Part shown: piece after piece, positions 10,197 to 22,445 of the stretch
Layout: each line of letters begins with the position of its first letter
Numbering within the stretch: position 1 is the first letter of the stretch
Source: Monoplex corrugatus
Taxonomy: Eukaryota > Mollusca > Gastropoda > Littorinimorpha > Ranellidae
DNA: 64,000 nucleotides
Direction of reading: 5' to 3'
NCBI GenBank assembly: GCA_030674185.1
Contig: JAPXFY010000026.1
Coordinates: 55,799,252 to 55,863,251 of the forward strand
Position numbers and translations under genes: made by a program
Notes under the pieces: model-generated
What the model saw: the letters and a program-made list of their open reading frames with translations, nothing else
Told to the model about the DNA's origin: nothing
Databases searched by the model: none

Positions 10197-10814
10197 CATA
10201 AATCCTAAACACAGGCAAGCACAGTCTGATGTCTTCCCATTGGATTATCAGCCTGTGACAAATGAACGTAGAAAATTAGAAAAATCCTAGTTCATTGCTT
10301 TAAAACATATGATTACTTGCATTACCTCGTGGTTATGTTCCCATACTGAGAGCCCTCATCAGTCATTACAGAAGATAGTGTACACTCCACAAATAAGCCA
10401 ATCAGCAAAGTTACAAGGTATTAATGCCTAAAAATATATAATTAGCTTTTCTAATATTTTACCTGTTGTTGAGTAAATGCAGTCTCTTTTCACAGGCCCA
10501 AGACATGAACAACAGATTTGAGTACATACTACAAATAAGCTTAAGACAGAGAAGAAACACATCTCAGTTTTTCAAACGCTATTGTCTCTGTTAAATCTAC
10601 CACTCAAAACCAGAATTTCATAAGTACTATGCAAAAATGGTTCAACCAAAAAAGTGACCATTCTTCCATGATGGTTCTTACCACCTACCAACACTAGATG
10701 ATCACTTACTTCCTATAACCATTCAAATAAAAAGAAAAAAGAACAGAAGATTGAAAAAAGAATTAAAGACTGAAAGTAAAATGACATACAACTCTATTCC
10801 TGACTCTCACTCAC

Positions 10815-10951
10815 CATACTTGGTGGATTGGCAAACTTGTTCACATCAATAGTCATATCCAGGAGACTTGGAAGAGGTCTGGTTTGTTTTGCTGAGCTGG
10901 CCTGCCAGTCTTGAGGCAAGGACTGGGTGTTTTTCCTCTTCCGTTCCAATG
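10815..10951 (-). CDS. Coding exon 3 of NKRF-like gene
   Basis: A 137-bp exon between acceptor GTGCTTCTAG and donor GTGAGTGA, entered in phase 1 and left in phase 0. It encodes a basic start (ALERKRKN), then LPSLLDMTIDVNKFANPPSM. The basic cluster could be part of a nuclear localisation signal, which is an inference. Confidence 0.7.
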
Positions 10952-11479
10952 CTAGAAGCACAGTCAATGAACAAGACTAGCTCTTTGTTTAAATGACCAC
11001 TATCATGACTCATCTACAGCATATGGTATATGGACTGGAAATCAGCAATGAGAAAAACAAAAGACATGGTAAAAAGCACAACTTACTGAAGAGCAGGTCT
11101 ACATGAACAGCCAGAAAGTGGAAATAGCAGACGTTTTCAAGTATCTGAAAGCTATCCTGAACAAAAACCCATCAGGATAGCTACAGTAATGGCAGAAATG
11201 GCCAACTGGAGAATCAGTACCGTCAGCTTCACTACCACATGCAGACTGTAAACAAGTCATTCATACTTTACATCCACCTCCATGGGTGTAAAACTTGGAA
11301 ACTGCTTGCTGATTCAGTGAAGAGAATTCAGACCTTTAAAACCAAGTGCCTGAGGAAACAACCTTAGACATGATAAAACCAACAAGTATCTATGAAACAA
11401 GAACACCTAGGTAGGTCCACAGAAAACACTTCTGGCAAATGTGAAAAGATGCAACATATACAAGGGTGAAACTTAGAAA

Positions 11480-11800
11480 AAGTCAAAAGACTGAAAGGGG
11501 TCCAGGGGCCGGCAGTGTCCCGTATGGGGGGTCTGGGGGGGGTATGCCCACCAGACGCTGAAGCTTTTGAAAAAAATGGATTTTCTGTTTCTGATTCTTT
11601 TGAAAAAACAAGATTCCGTCATCAAACGGAAAAAGCTGCACCCATGCATATGGTTTCAGGGCTGTTAGTGGTAAAATCTGTTTTTCCCTGAAAATTGGCC
11701 GGGGTCCAGGGGCCGCCCAGGCCCCGGTGGGGTCCAGGGGCAATGCCCCGGTGGGGGGTGCAGGGGGGCGAAGCCCCCCGGCGAAAATTGAAAATATGAC
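11480..11800. repeat. G-rich dispersed repeat, copy 1
   Basis: Imperfect reiterations of GGTCCAGGGGC and CCCCGGTGGGG with short self-complementary runs (GGGGGGCGAAGCCCCCC). A related block is at 40255-40440, sharing the CAAAAGACTGAAA lead and the CAGGGGCC/CCTGGTGGGGT motifs. No coding sense; class unknown. Confidence 0.6.
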
Positions 11801-12269
11801 ATTTTGAAGCCAATCAGAGGGCCTATCCTGGCAGCAAACTGGGTAATTTTTAGTTCACAAAAAATTAACAAATCAATGGATCAATTTGTGTTTAGAGTAA
11901 CTTTCTGAAACCACATGACATATATAGCACTTGGTTTTAGAAAGTCATTCTAAACACAATTTTTTTGTATTCATGCAATAATTCTTAATGTCAAGGCGTA
12001 CTGCAGGTTCAACTTAAGAGAGCTCTCTATACTATTCCCTTACAGAACTTGGTTTTTTTTTTTTTTTTTTTTTTTTTGCTTTTTTTTTTCTTTCGCGGAA
12101 GCACTTTGACTTTCCCTGAAATGGGATCACTGTATTCGCAGATTTCCGCGAAATCGCTGAACTCTAACAGCCGTGTGGTTTGGACATATCACCCACCATA
12201 ACACACAGCATAAGAGCTTACTTAAGGGTACCCTGGAAACATGGCATTGCCAAGACTGAATTATCATTA

Positions 12270-12695
12270 TTCTTGTTTAAAGCCAAGCTGACTGCACAAA
12301 GCCATATCAGGGTTATAACACACATAACCCCTCACTGACCCTAGGGAAAAAACCTGGAAAAGAAAACTGAATACATCATTGCATTCATACACACAATCTA
12401 AGGACATGGTTTACCATTCCACCCAATTTATCATCAGAAGGTTTAAAAAAACAAAAAAACCAAGCCTGATTACATATGTATCAGCACATGTAATACCATA
12501 CAAACTGGCCTCATTTACCTAGAATTACTTCTGAACATCACATTTCCTTACAGCCAAAAATGCAGTTCATACATGTATCCAATCATCAATCCAGCAAAAA
12601 GTATACAACTTTGTAAGGCTTTCTAGAACACATACAGGCAAACAGATCAGAAAGGCAGACAATGATTGGTAAAGATGAGCAAGGCAGAAACAAAG
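12270..12695 (-). repeat. About 450-bp dispersed repeat family, copy 1
   Basis: Matches copies at 20309-20770, 38905-39610 and 56866-57325. On the plus strand all start with a GTTTAAAGCC(C)AGC-type motif and GAGCCATATCAGGG, then have ATGCATTTGCGCACATAATC, GAGCCAAAAATGCACTTAAT and a GGCAGAAACAAAG end. The start resembles the reverse complement of jockey-type LINE 3' ends at 1150 and 32303, so these are probably non-autonomous or 3'-truncated elements lying on the minus strand. No coding potential seen. Confidence 0.7.
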
Positions 12696-12837
12696 GTTGT
12701 GGGTTCAGCCCTCAGCCAGGCAACAGTTGGACTTTACCAGGCCAGTTGGTTCCTTTGATAGAGCCACCTGAAGGTTCAAGATCTGATGTCTTGAGTTCAA
12801 TCCCAGCCTACAACTTTAAAATCTAGCCTTGTTAGCT

Positions 12838-13078
12838 TGAAGGAGGCAGACACAAGAAGAACATTAGTGAGGAAAAAGAAGTTAGAACACGAAGTCATGC
12901 ATGACAGGAAAGCTGGGGGGAAAGAGAGCAACAGGTAGACCCAGAGAGAAAATACTGGACGGACTTGCAGAGTGGCTAAGGACAGAGCGGGTGGGAGAGG
13001 TACCTGCAGTGACAAGGGATAGATTTGTATAGAGCGGCATGATCACAAACGCCATGCAGCAGGGCACATGATCGTGAT
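12838..13078 (+). mobile_element. RTE-like LINE 3'-end fragment
   Basis: Shares the string of motifs seen in the copy at 41071-41454: AGGCAGACACAAG, GAAAGCTGG.GGGAAAGAGAGC, GGACTTGCAGAGTGGCTAA, and a CATGCAGCAGGGCACATGAT end. This encodes the C-terminal tail of a non-LTR reverse transcriptase. It is 5'-truncated and broken, inside an intron. Confidence 0.75.
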
Positions 13079-13224
13079 GAGTCAAGAAATCCTTCCTGAT
13101 ACATTTTTCGCACACGATGAACACATATGAGCATGCACATTTAACACACACACACACACACACACAACATATGTAAACACACATACACAGTGACAGAGAA
13201 AGCTGACTGCACCACTCTCCTTAC

Positions 13225-13324
13225 CTGTACCACACTGTCTTAGCTTAGCTTGTGCAGATGAAGTACCATCTATTCTCCTGTCAGTATGGCCACGGTCAGG
13301 TACAGAACACTCCTGCTGGTTGGC
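13225..13324 (-). CDS. Coding exon 2 of NKRF-like gene
   Basis: A 100-bp exon between acceptor TTTGTAATTTCAG and donor GTAAGGAG. It is entered in phase 0 from exon 1 and left in phase 1. It reads ANQQECSVPDRGHTDRRIDG and then a Ala/Lys/Gln-rich stretch. No domain is recognised; this is linker sequence. Phase agreement on both sides is the main support. Confidence 0.7.
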
Positions 13325-14747
13325 CTGAAATTACAAATGTCACTTTTCAGTCAAATAAACTGTGCAGATCCTTCAACATGATAAAAGTTTGTTTTTCAAT
13401 GAGAAACATATGCAGTGTCCTCTGTGTGTAGACATAACCACAACATCAAATGCGCACTTCAAAGATCCTGCAACATCCAAGTTTAAAGACCCTAAGGTCA
13501 GCAGGATGGACCTGCCAAACTGACTGTGTAGAAACTTTGAAGCAGATAGCGGATGTCCAGAAAACTTTACTGTTAAGAAGGGGGTGGATCCAATTAGTAG
13601 AGGTAGGGACATAAGTCCAGGGCCATGCATGTGCTGAGAAAACTGCAAGCATGTTTATGACAGGTCTCCACTGAGAAAGCCAGAATCAGCCAAATGTTCT
13701 GATAGGCCTCGAGGCAAACACCTTTGTGATGAAGAGGGATACGGAGCTCTGTAATCACCTTCATAAAAATCCATGGAGCACAAACCGAGCAGAAGGGAAA
13801 AGAACAGAACTGAAAAACCTGCGTCTGGCAAAGGAAGCTACTTGTGATCTTGTGGGCGGATGAGAATGTTAAGTCAGCATCTTCAAGGAGTTTGACATGG
13901 TCAGCAACCGCGGTAACTGACTACAGTCCGTATTTTACCGATTCAAAACACTGAATACCAACTGTGATTTAACCTGTCCTTACACAAAACCAAAAAAAAA
14001 TTCATTGTACCGGTTGCTTCATTGACCTTTTTTCTCCCGGCCTAGTCCCATGTTCCGCACAGTGACATGAATCACTCAACCAGTTAAATTGATAGAACAA
14101 GCCTACTGATTTTTTTTTTGTCTGTACCGGTTGCATTTTTGACATGTTATAATTGCCGTAGCTAGTACCGGCTGGGAAAAAAATCTAGCGCGATCGCTGC
14201 ATGGTTCAGTGGTGATTGTGGACAGGACCCCTGATGGAAGCCAGGATTTCCATCCTGAAAAGGTCTGTGAGGAATCTGTTTAGAAACAAAAGCTCCAGAA
14301 ACTGGCCTCCAGCCCCAGACACTTTTGGGACAATGAAAATCCTGCCGCTGAAAGCACGGGAGGAACGTAAAATGAAGAATGACATTCTCTGTTGCACGCT
14401 TGTGTAGAAGACAGGCTACCCCCTGATCAAGAGTGGCAAGTGGCTGGGGGTCACCAGGAGGTCAAAATGCAGGTTGGTGGAGCTCAGGGGGAGCCTTAGT
14501 GGTAGTCCAGGGCAAACAATATCCTGATCTGAGCACCCAAGAACTCATCCTCTGGCTAAAAGCATTTCTCATGCTCTGAGGTGGTGAGAGAGGGAGTTGG
14601 CCCCTGTAGAGGGGTTGGCTGGCAAGTGGAGATCAAGTGTGAGTCATGGGGATGGGCCAATTAATTGGGGGCTGGCTTACTCCTATTGAGACTGACGACA
14701 ATTTACCAATACAAAAATAACAACAAAAACAACAACATAGTACTTAC
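13325..14747. other. Intron of NKRF-like gene, no further gene seen
   Basis: Unique-looking sequence. TGTACCGGTTGC occurs twice (near 14007 and 14124), with a related TAGTACCGGCTGG near 14163. Short open frames on both strands at 14206-14407 overlap each other and show no family signature. Confidence 0.5.
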
Positions 14748-16525
14748 AGATCTAAAGACTGCAGCAATGCCGGTTCTTCGGTTGTCATGGACTGGCAGCA
14801 TGTTGGTATCACCAAACCGTACAATCTCATTAAAACCACGATCACGGGAACGAGCAAATCTATCTTCTGAACTCCCACTTCCTTGTGGAAAAAAATCTTG
14901 GCTGAAATGAACATCCTGCTCCATTGCCTCTCCTTCTGTGTCATCATATTTATTGTCCCTTCCAATAAAAAACCTTGCTGTGTCAATTCTCTGGGTGATA
15001 CTGTATTGCTAAGAACACTTTCATGTGAAAATCTGTTTCTTTGCCTTTGTGCATCCTGTCTGAAAACTTCACGATCTTCTATTGTCTCTTTGTCAACAAT
15101 GTCAAAGTTACTGACACCCTGTGGTAAAACTTCAGGGCGTCCCACTGGCTTTCTGTCAACACTGTCAAACTTACTGATATCTTCAACACTGACAAAAAAC
15201 CTTGATTTGCTTTGTTTTCTTGGCTCTTTTTTATGGCATGTAACCTTCCGATGGGTTAGCAGCTCACATGTAGAGACAGCATTTGACAGGTATGGGTTAG
15301 AAGAGTCAAGACCTTTTGCACCATTGCCGTCTCTGAAACCGTCACCAGCGTAATCTGATGTGGAACTGTCTGATCTAGATGGCTTATGGCTTCTGACTGG
15401 ATAATCCCAGTGTCGCAAGGAATTCTGGCTTCTTAAGTTGTCACGGTGTGCAGGCTGATCACGAATTCTGGAACTGTAATCTTCAGACCTTTCCTCTCCT
15501 CTAAATGAATCCACTTTCACTTCAGAATCTCTGGAAAAGTCACAATGCGGTGACAAATCATGATTTCTGACAAAATCAGAACCTCTGATGTAATCCAAAT
15601 CAGTAGAAGGGTTGGTTTCAGGGAAAGAATTATCATAACGGTGTCTGGAAGTATCCCTTTCTCGATACAAATCTTCAAAAGCATGATATCTGAGAGAATA
15701 TCTTTCTTTACACAAATCTTCAACATCATAATCATATCTGAAAGTATCCCTTTCTTGATACAAATCTTCTGCATCTCTCCTTCTCAACAATGGTGAATGT
15801 TGATAATTTCTGACAGTTTCATGAGCTACAGAACGGTCATGAGTTCTCAAGGGTTGAGGATACCTAAAGCTGCCAGGTTCACGAGAAGGATCAAAACTTA
15901 TGGAGGAATCACTATCACCAAAATGATCTTTTGTATATTCTGACTGCTCAGGACATCTCAAACTTGTCAAAGTACGGTGTTTTGATGTCTTAACCTCAAA
16001 TCTGGATTTTCTGTGTCTGAGAGAGTCATGTGACACTTCAGCGGTTCGGGATCTACTGTGATCAAAAGAATCATGCAAATCATCATACTTTCTGGGTTCT
16101 CGGCTATGTCTAGATCTCTCACCTCCTCTGGATAGATACGGATCTCTATGGAGGCTCCTCTTACGTTCAGAATAATCATCTTCTCCTCTGGAGGAATACT
16201 GAGCAGCAGAACTTGAAGCAAAAGAGCCATGATCTATGCCATCTCTGTGGTGGTAAATGTTCTTGGGGACCTTAAATGCCTGATCATCTCTGTGGTGGTA
16301 AATGTTCTTGGGGACCTTAAATGCCTGATCATCTCTGTGGTGGTAAATGTTCTTGGGGACCTTAAATGCCTGATCATCTCTGAGATGTGAAAATCTTGGC
16401 TCTGCAATTGGGTCCCAAGAATCTTGCTGATTCTTCTGCGAAAAATGCTCATGTCTACTCGATTCAGGTGGTATCACAGCCAACTGCCAATCCTCATGCT
16501 CTGCCACTCTTGGCATCTTGTCACT
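14748..16525 (-). CDS. Coding exon 1 of NKRF-like gene: RS/RD-rich N-terminus
   Basis: The exon is entered through an acceptor (CTGTGTTTCAG before 16525), and the likely start codon MPRVAEHEDW is at 16516-16514. It ends at a strong donor, GTAAGTAC (14747-14740). The roughly 590 residues are rich in Arg, Asp, Ser and His, with many RD, SRS and RYD dipeptides, typical of nuclear RNA-processing proteins and probably disordered. A 15-residue motif, DDQAFKVPKNIYHHR, is repeated three times near residues 45-92 and corresponds to a 45-bp DNA repeat. Anomaly: the start frame stays open to 14744 but loses its RS character below about 15000, while another frame (TARFFIGRDNKYDD to AAVFRS) keeps the charged character and joins exon 2 in phase. 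That second frame is blocked by TAG at 15011-15009. A one-base indel, assembly error or unseen splice just below 15009 is needed. A non-coding 5' exon must lie upstream (right) and was not located. Confidence 0.65.
16241..16380 (-). repeat. In-frame 45-bp repeat, 3 copies, inside coding exon
   Basis: Three almost identical 45-bp copies encode DDQAFKVPKNIYHHR. The unit is a multiple of three and keeps the frame, as expected for a coding minisatellite. Confidence 0.9.
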
Positions 16526-18654
16526 CTGAAACACAGCATGAAGCTCATAACTGCAGTTATATCAACAATTTACTTGGTTGATCAAGCGAACGCTGTGTAG
16601 AAAAGCTTACAGACTCTATAAAGTTCAACATGTATACATATTATTATACAAAGCACAATCTTATATATACTTTGAGACACCTAACCGGTAAACTCTTAAG
16701 TCTAATTGTCTACAAAGTGCATTTAGCTCTCTCTCTTGCATTTTAGATAACTGTAGTATACCATGCATCCAGCACATACAGATACAGGTATACAACTTAC
16801 GCCATGATCATTTCAAATTTTATCCATTACATGGCATCTGTGGTATCAGTACAAATACATACAATTGGAACAGTAATATTTCAAGCGTGGAGACATCAAG
16901 TGAGAAATTGTAATATGACCTAGGTCTTTTTAATTAAAGACTGCATAGGATATTCTAATGGGATATATAACACAAAATAACACATACATGTGCATACAAT
17001 CTGATGCTGATGTCATTTTCTTAACCTCTTCCCTGCTTACACCGTGTCTACTACGGGGTCATTTTGACATGTCCATACGCCTGTAACCATGTCTGCCATG
17101 GGGGATTTTTTGTCATCCAAATTTCACGGGAAAAATGGGAGGTAACACTAGAAACTTGGCCAACCTCTAGTGAAGATGTCAAAGTGCAGTTTTTCCCTTG
17201 GATTATCAGAGAATTGAATATTAATTAGTATAATCAGCATCGGAAAGTAATGAACCCGATAATGCAATTCAAGACGGTGGAACAACTGCCTATTCTGTCT
17301 CTGTGCTACACCCAAGAACTTATTTACTGTTGCATAAAAAAAAACAGTCACAGAGAGTAATAATAGTACGAAAACTTTTTCACTTGATGTTTATCACATA
17401 CCAAATCAAATTTTGCTGTTTTGTGTGGTTTTATGTGCTACTGTGTGTGTATGTATGTTCCAAAAGCATTTTCCTTTTAGAAAAAGGCTCATTACATCAG
17501 CTCTAATAATACTATTTTTCAACCAAATCAAATAACTATGACATGAAACCATAGCCAAGGGTATAAGGAGAAGGCATACCAAACACTAAAAAGATATCTT
17601 ATGAAATGAATGGAAAGTGAATAAATTTGTGAATATACCAAAAAAAGCAAGATTTTGTCTCGGCAGAGAGCAATGCAAAAGGCCACAAAATACTGTGGCT
17701 GGGAAGGGATTAAGCTTAACTAACAATAGTACTTTTCCATGACATCTGTAGTGTGCATGGCCGATTGTCAGTTCTGACAAACATAAAACAGATGAAAACG
17801 TAACAAAAGCTAAAATGTTTTAAGCCTGTGTATTCTTAAGCTTATTTGTACAATTCATTTTAATCCTTGACTGTTTAGGCTGCTGAAGTAAATCAATGGC
17901 CAGTTCTGAGCAACTCTGCCTGCAGAGAAATTTATCTTGTTCACAATGCACATGTATATTATAAGACAACATGCTCAGGAAAAAGAAGAGGGCAAATTCA
18001 ATCAGCCGGTCACCATCAATACCATCACCTGAATCTGCATCTGCCAGTATTTTTTAATCAGCTTCATCAAATTTAAACCAACATTTCACCGCCATGAAAA
18101 AATGTTGTGAACTTGGCGCCACACAGATTGACAGAACCCTTACACCAATTGCCAAACTTTTCAAATGAATGTTGTATACCAATAAGAAAGGAAATAACTC
18201 CTAGTGGTGTGCTTATTAACTGAGTAAAAAGCATAGCAGGTGATTTATTGGCAACAGACCAACAGTAGGGGTCAGTGATGAACATGTTCTGTCTGCTAAA
18301 CTAAAGTACAGCCTCTCCACTGACAAGGGGATTCAGCAGATTCAACCACAATGATAAAAATGTCCAGATGTGAAATTATCCACAGGACAAATATAACAGA
18401 CAATATGCATGATGTCATGTTCTCAAGCTCTACTTAACATTACATGCAATTTTAACAACAATATCAAGCCAAAGAGCAAACAGCTTTTGTTCACATTTAT
18501 TAATCATTTGTGGAAAACTGAGGATTCTGGCTTTTGCTTTGGGTTGTTATAATCTTCAGATTATAAATTAAATCACTGGATGTACCAGTTGCCTCTAAAT
18601 GTACAACCTTTGAGATGAACTTTGATTCCCTCACTCTGTCCACCAGCTACTAAT
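16526..18654. other. No gene seen upstream of the NKRF-like coding start
   Basis: AT-rich, without a recognisable exon, element or CpG-rich promoter. It must contain intron of the NKRF-like gene, because exon 1 starts at an acceptor. I could not find the non-coding first exon or the promoter. Confidence 0.5.
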
Positions 18655-20152
18655 CTGTAACCATTCCAAATATCCACTACATTCCCTTATCCTATAACCC
18701 TTCCACATATCCATTACATTCCCTTATCCTATAACCCTTCCACATATCCATCACATTCCCTTATCCTATAAGTATAACCCTTCCAAATATCCATTACATT
18801 CCCTTATCCTATAACCCTTCCACATACCCATTACATTCCCTTATCCTATAACCCTTTCCAAATATCCATTACATTCCCTTATCCTATAACCCTTCCACAT
18901 ATCCATCATATTCCCTTATCCTATAACCCTTCCACATATCCATTACATTCCCTTATCCTATAACCCTTCCACATATCCATTACATTCCCCTTATCCTATA
19001 ACCCTTCCACATATCCATTACATTCCCTTATCCTATAACCCTTCCACATATCCATTACATTCCCCTTATCCTATAAGTATAACCCTTCCAAATAGCCATT
19101 ACATTCCCTTATCCTATAGTATAACCCTTCCAAATAGCCATTACATTCCCTTATCCTATAACCCTTCCACATATCCATTAAATTCCCTTATCCTATAACC
19201 CTTCCAAATATCCATTACATTCCCTTATCCTATAACCCTTCCAAATATCCACTACATTCCCTTATCCTATAACCCTTCCACATATCCATTATATTCCCTT
19301 ATCCTATAACCCATCCACATATCCATTACATTCCCCTTATCCTATAAGTATAACCCTTCCAAATATCCATTACATTCCCTTATCCTATAGTATAACCCTT
19401 CCACATATCCATTACATTCCCCTTATCCTATAACCCTTCCACATATCCATTACATTCCCTTATCCTATAACCCTTCCACATATCCATTACATTCCCCTTA
19501 TCCTATAAGTATAACCCTTCCAAATATCCATTACATCCCCTTATCCTATAGTATAACCCTTCCACATATCCATTACATTCCCTTATCCTATAGTATAACC
19601 CTTCCACATATCCATTACATTCCTTTATCCTATAGTATAACCCTTCCACATATCCATTACATCCCCTTATCCTATAGTATAACCCTTCCACATATCCATT
19701 ACATCCCCTTATCCTATAGTATAACCCTTCCAAATATCCATTACATTCCCTTATCCTATAGTATAACCCTTCCAAATAGCCATTACATTCCCTTATCCTA
19801 TAGTATAACCCTTCCAAATAGCCATTACATTCCCTTATCCTATAACCCTTCCAAATATCCATTACATTCCCTTATCCTATAACCCTTCCACATATCCATT
19901 ACATTCCCTTATCCTATAACCCTTCCACATATCCATTACATTCCCTTATCCTATAACCCTTCCACATATCCATTACATTCCCTTATCCTATAAGTATAAC
20001 CCTTCCAAATAGCCATTACATTCCCTTATCCTATAGTATAACCATTCCAAATAGCCATTACATTCCCTTATCCTATAACCCTTCCAAATATCCATTACAT
20101 TCCCTTATCCTATAACCCTTCCAAATATCCATTACATTCCCCTTATCCTATC
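18655..20152. repeat. 37-bp satellite, about 40 units
   Basis: Tandem array of a 37-bp unit containing CATTACATTCCCTTATCC and TATAACCCTTCCACATAT. Variants insert AGTA or AGT (TATAAGTATAACCC, TATAGTATAACCC) or change CACATATCC to AAATAGCC, giving 37 to 42 bp units. The variants cluster in blocks. A 119-codon minus-strand open frame at 19862-19503 arises in a 42-bp sub-block and is not evidence of a gene. Confidence 0.95.
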
Positions 20153-20274
20153 CACCACCTTCAGAAATTGAAACTGAAACTATCAACCAATCACAGGCAG
20201 CTGGTGGACTGGGTTTGGGAATGCATGGTTATGTTTTTGTTTTGCTGTCACGGCTGATAATGCCGGAAACTGGT

Positions 20275-20770
20275 TCAGGTTGTTATTGTTATTGTTATTG
20301 TTGTCGCTGTTTAAAGCCCAGCCGACTGCGCAGAGCCATATCAGGGCTATGACCGCTTACAAACCTTCAACAGGAAAGAAAATTAAGTACACAATCAATG
20401 CATTTGCGCACATAATCTAAGGACATGCCCCCAGCGTAGGACCATTCCGTCCAATTTACCGCACAAAGGAGATTTAAAAAACACACCTGAATACAAATAT
20501 AAGCATACATAAGGACACCAAAACATAAACAAGCATAATTACCTAAAATTGCTTCTACTACATATCTCACCTTCTTAGAGCCAAAAATGCACTTAATACA
20601 TGTACCCAATTATCAATCTGAAGAAAAAGTAGTGAAGACTTTATCGAACAAACACAGGTGAACGGACCATTAAGGCAGAAAATGACAAGTAGAAATGACA
20701 GAAAGCAAAGCAACAAGAAACAAAGAGAGTGACAGAAAAGAGGAAATTTCTAGCACAGAATTCCCAGAAG
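20275..20770 (-). repeat. About 450-bp dispersed repeat family, copy 2, with (TTATTG)n edge
   Basis: The best preserved copy. Its left edge is a TTGTTATTGTTATTG run followed by GTTTAAAGCCCAGCCGACTG. On the minus strand this reads as a 3' end with an (ACAATA)-type tail, as in many LINE and SINE families. It ends at GACAGAAAAGAGGAAATTTC and a poly(G) run at 20815-20833. Confidence 0.75.
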
Positions 20771-21223
20771 GCGGGGATACTATTTATGCTGAAAGAGCAC
20801 CCGGCAACCCAATGGGGGGAGGGGGGGGGGGGGTGTTCAGGTTAACAGAATGAGGAGTCAGTGGGTCAATTACTCAATAAAGCAAACTCGACTTCAGTCT
20901 TCTTCTTGTTGTTGTTGTTGTTTGTTTCTTTGTTTTTTGTTTGTTTGTTTTTTCATTTAAATACACTGTGACTGGGTAAAAAGTAACCACATTCACCAGT
21001 CCAGGTACTTTCTGCATACCACTATCAATCAGCTATGGGCTGTGTGCAGATGATGTCACTCCTCACCAGAAGGAATCATCTTTCCATTCGTACAGTATTC
21101 GTCATGTCTGAGAGTCCACGAAACATTCCGAGTCAGTCCCATGTATACTTCTGCTCAGTTTACCAAGTTGGTGCCAACAGGAAAAAAATTCATGAATGAA
21201 GAGTGGAAATTAAAAAGCTAGAG

Positions 21224-21440
21224 ATGGTGAACAGCTGTCATGTGAAAGGATGTCACAACAGACAAGATCGGGAAAAAGACAGGCGATACTACAGAATACC
21301 AAGCGTTGTGACAACAAGGGGAAAGGATGTGGAGGCTGACATTGAGACAAAGAGAAAGAGAATGGCTGGCACAGCTTCAGCTCAAAGGCCTGACATCTGA
21401 TTCAAACACGACCCACACATTTGTTTGTTTGGACCACTTT
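21224..21440 (+). pseudogene. THAP zinc-finger exon broken by a frameshift
   Basis: Frame 1 reads MVNSCHVKGCHNRQDREKDR, then RRYYRIPSV and TTRGKDVE. A different frame continues LTLRQREREWLAQLQLKGL and ends FVCLDHF. Together they give a THAP domain: C-x4-C at the start, the YRIP motif, REREWLA, and C-x2-H followed by F. The frame changes near 21325-21335. The exon ends at a plausible donor, GTAAAT at 21441, where THAP genes often have an intron. THAP domains bind DNA and occur in host transcription factors and P-element transposases; no partner exon was found. The break could be decay or an assembly indel. Confidence 0.75.
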
Positions 21441-21780
21441 GTAAATAGTATGTTATATTTAGTCCTGCTTCTTGTCGATACATGCATAGTCTTGAAAGAT
21501 AGAACAGATCGATTTTCACTTTAGATCTCTTCCCCGCGAATCTTCTGTGTCGTATGCCACAGATAGCTGGCTGCGAACAGAGTGTTTGAGATGTAAGTCA
21601 TGTGTTTATGTATCGTAGTTTCATCATGTTTTCAGTCACTGATGAATGAATGGGGCGTGTAAATTACTGATATAAAGAAACAAAAATTATTTTTATCTGC
21701 AGATTTGCATCCCAGCTTTCAGTTGTTTGACTAGATGCTATTTTGTATGCTGAACACTGGAAAAAATGTTGTTTCTATTT

Positions 21781-22445
<665 letters not shown>

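Larger units (their letters stand above)
827..16525 (-). other. Gene span: NKRF/CDKN2AIP-like RNA-binding protein (3' part off the window)
   Basis: This is the span of a minus-strand gene assembled by hand from six exons: 16525-14748, 13324-13225, 10951-10815, 9909-9544, 8939-8725 and 1064-827. Each intron begins with GT and ends with AG on the minus strand, and the coding phases agree at every junction (0, 1, 0, 0, 2, then 0 out of the last exon). The product has a long charged RS/RD-rich N-terminus followed by two segments that look like double-stranded-RNA-binding domains, in the order found in NF-kappa-B-repressing factor and CDKN2AIP. Those vertebrate proteins are nuclear or nucleolar and bind RNA and the exonuclease XRN2. 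The G-patch and R3H domains of NKRF would lie left of position 1 if this is the orthologue. Introns are loaded with LINEs and microsatellites. Orthology is inferred from recalled family patterns, not from a search. Confidence 0.6.

Noticed and set aside
12060..12165. TTTCGCGGAA ... TTTCCGCGAAA as a regulatory operator
   Set aside because: An isolated imperfect inverted repeat next to poly(T) with no gene start nearby; no support for function.
12685..12830. tRNA gene or SINE head (GAGTTCAATCCC B-box-like)
   Set aside because: Two weak B-box-like motifs but no cloverleaf and no clear ends; too diverged to call.
19503..19862. 119-codon repeat protein with a 14-residue unit
   Set aside because: It arises only where the satellite unit is 42 bp. 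It has no start context, splice sites or homologue pattern.
1..20152. CRISPR-like direct repeats
   Set aside because: The arrays are head-to-tail satellites without unique spacers in eukaryotic DNA.
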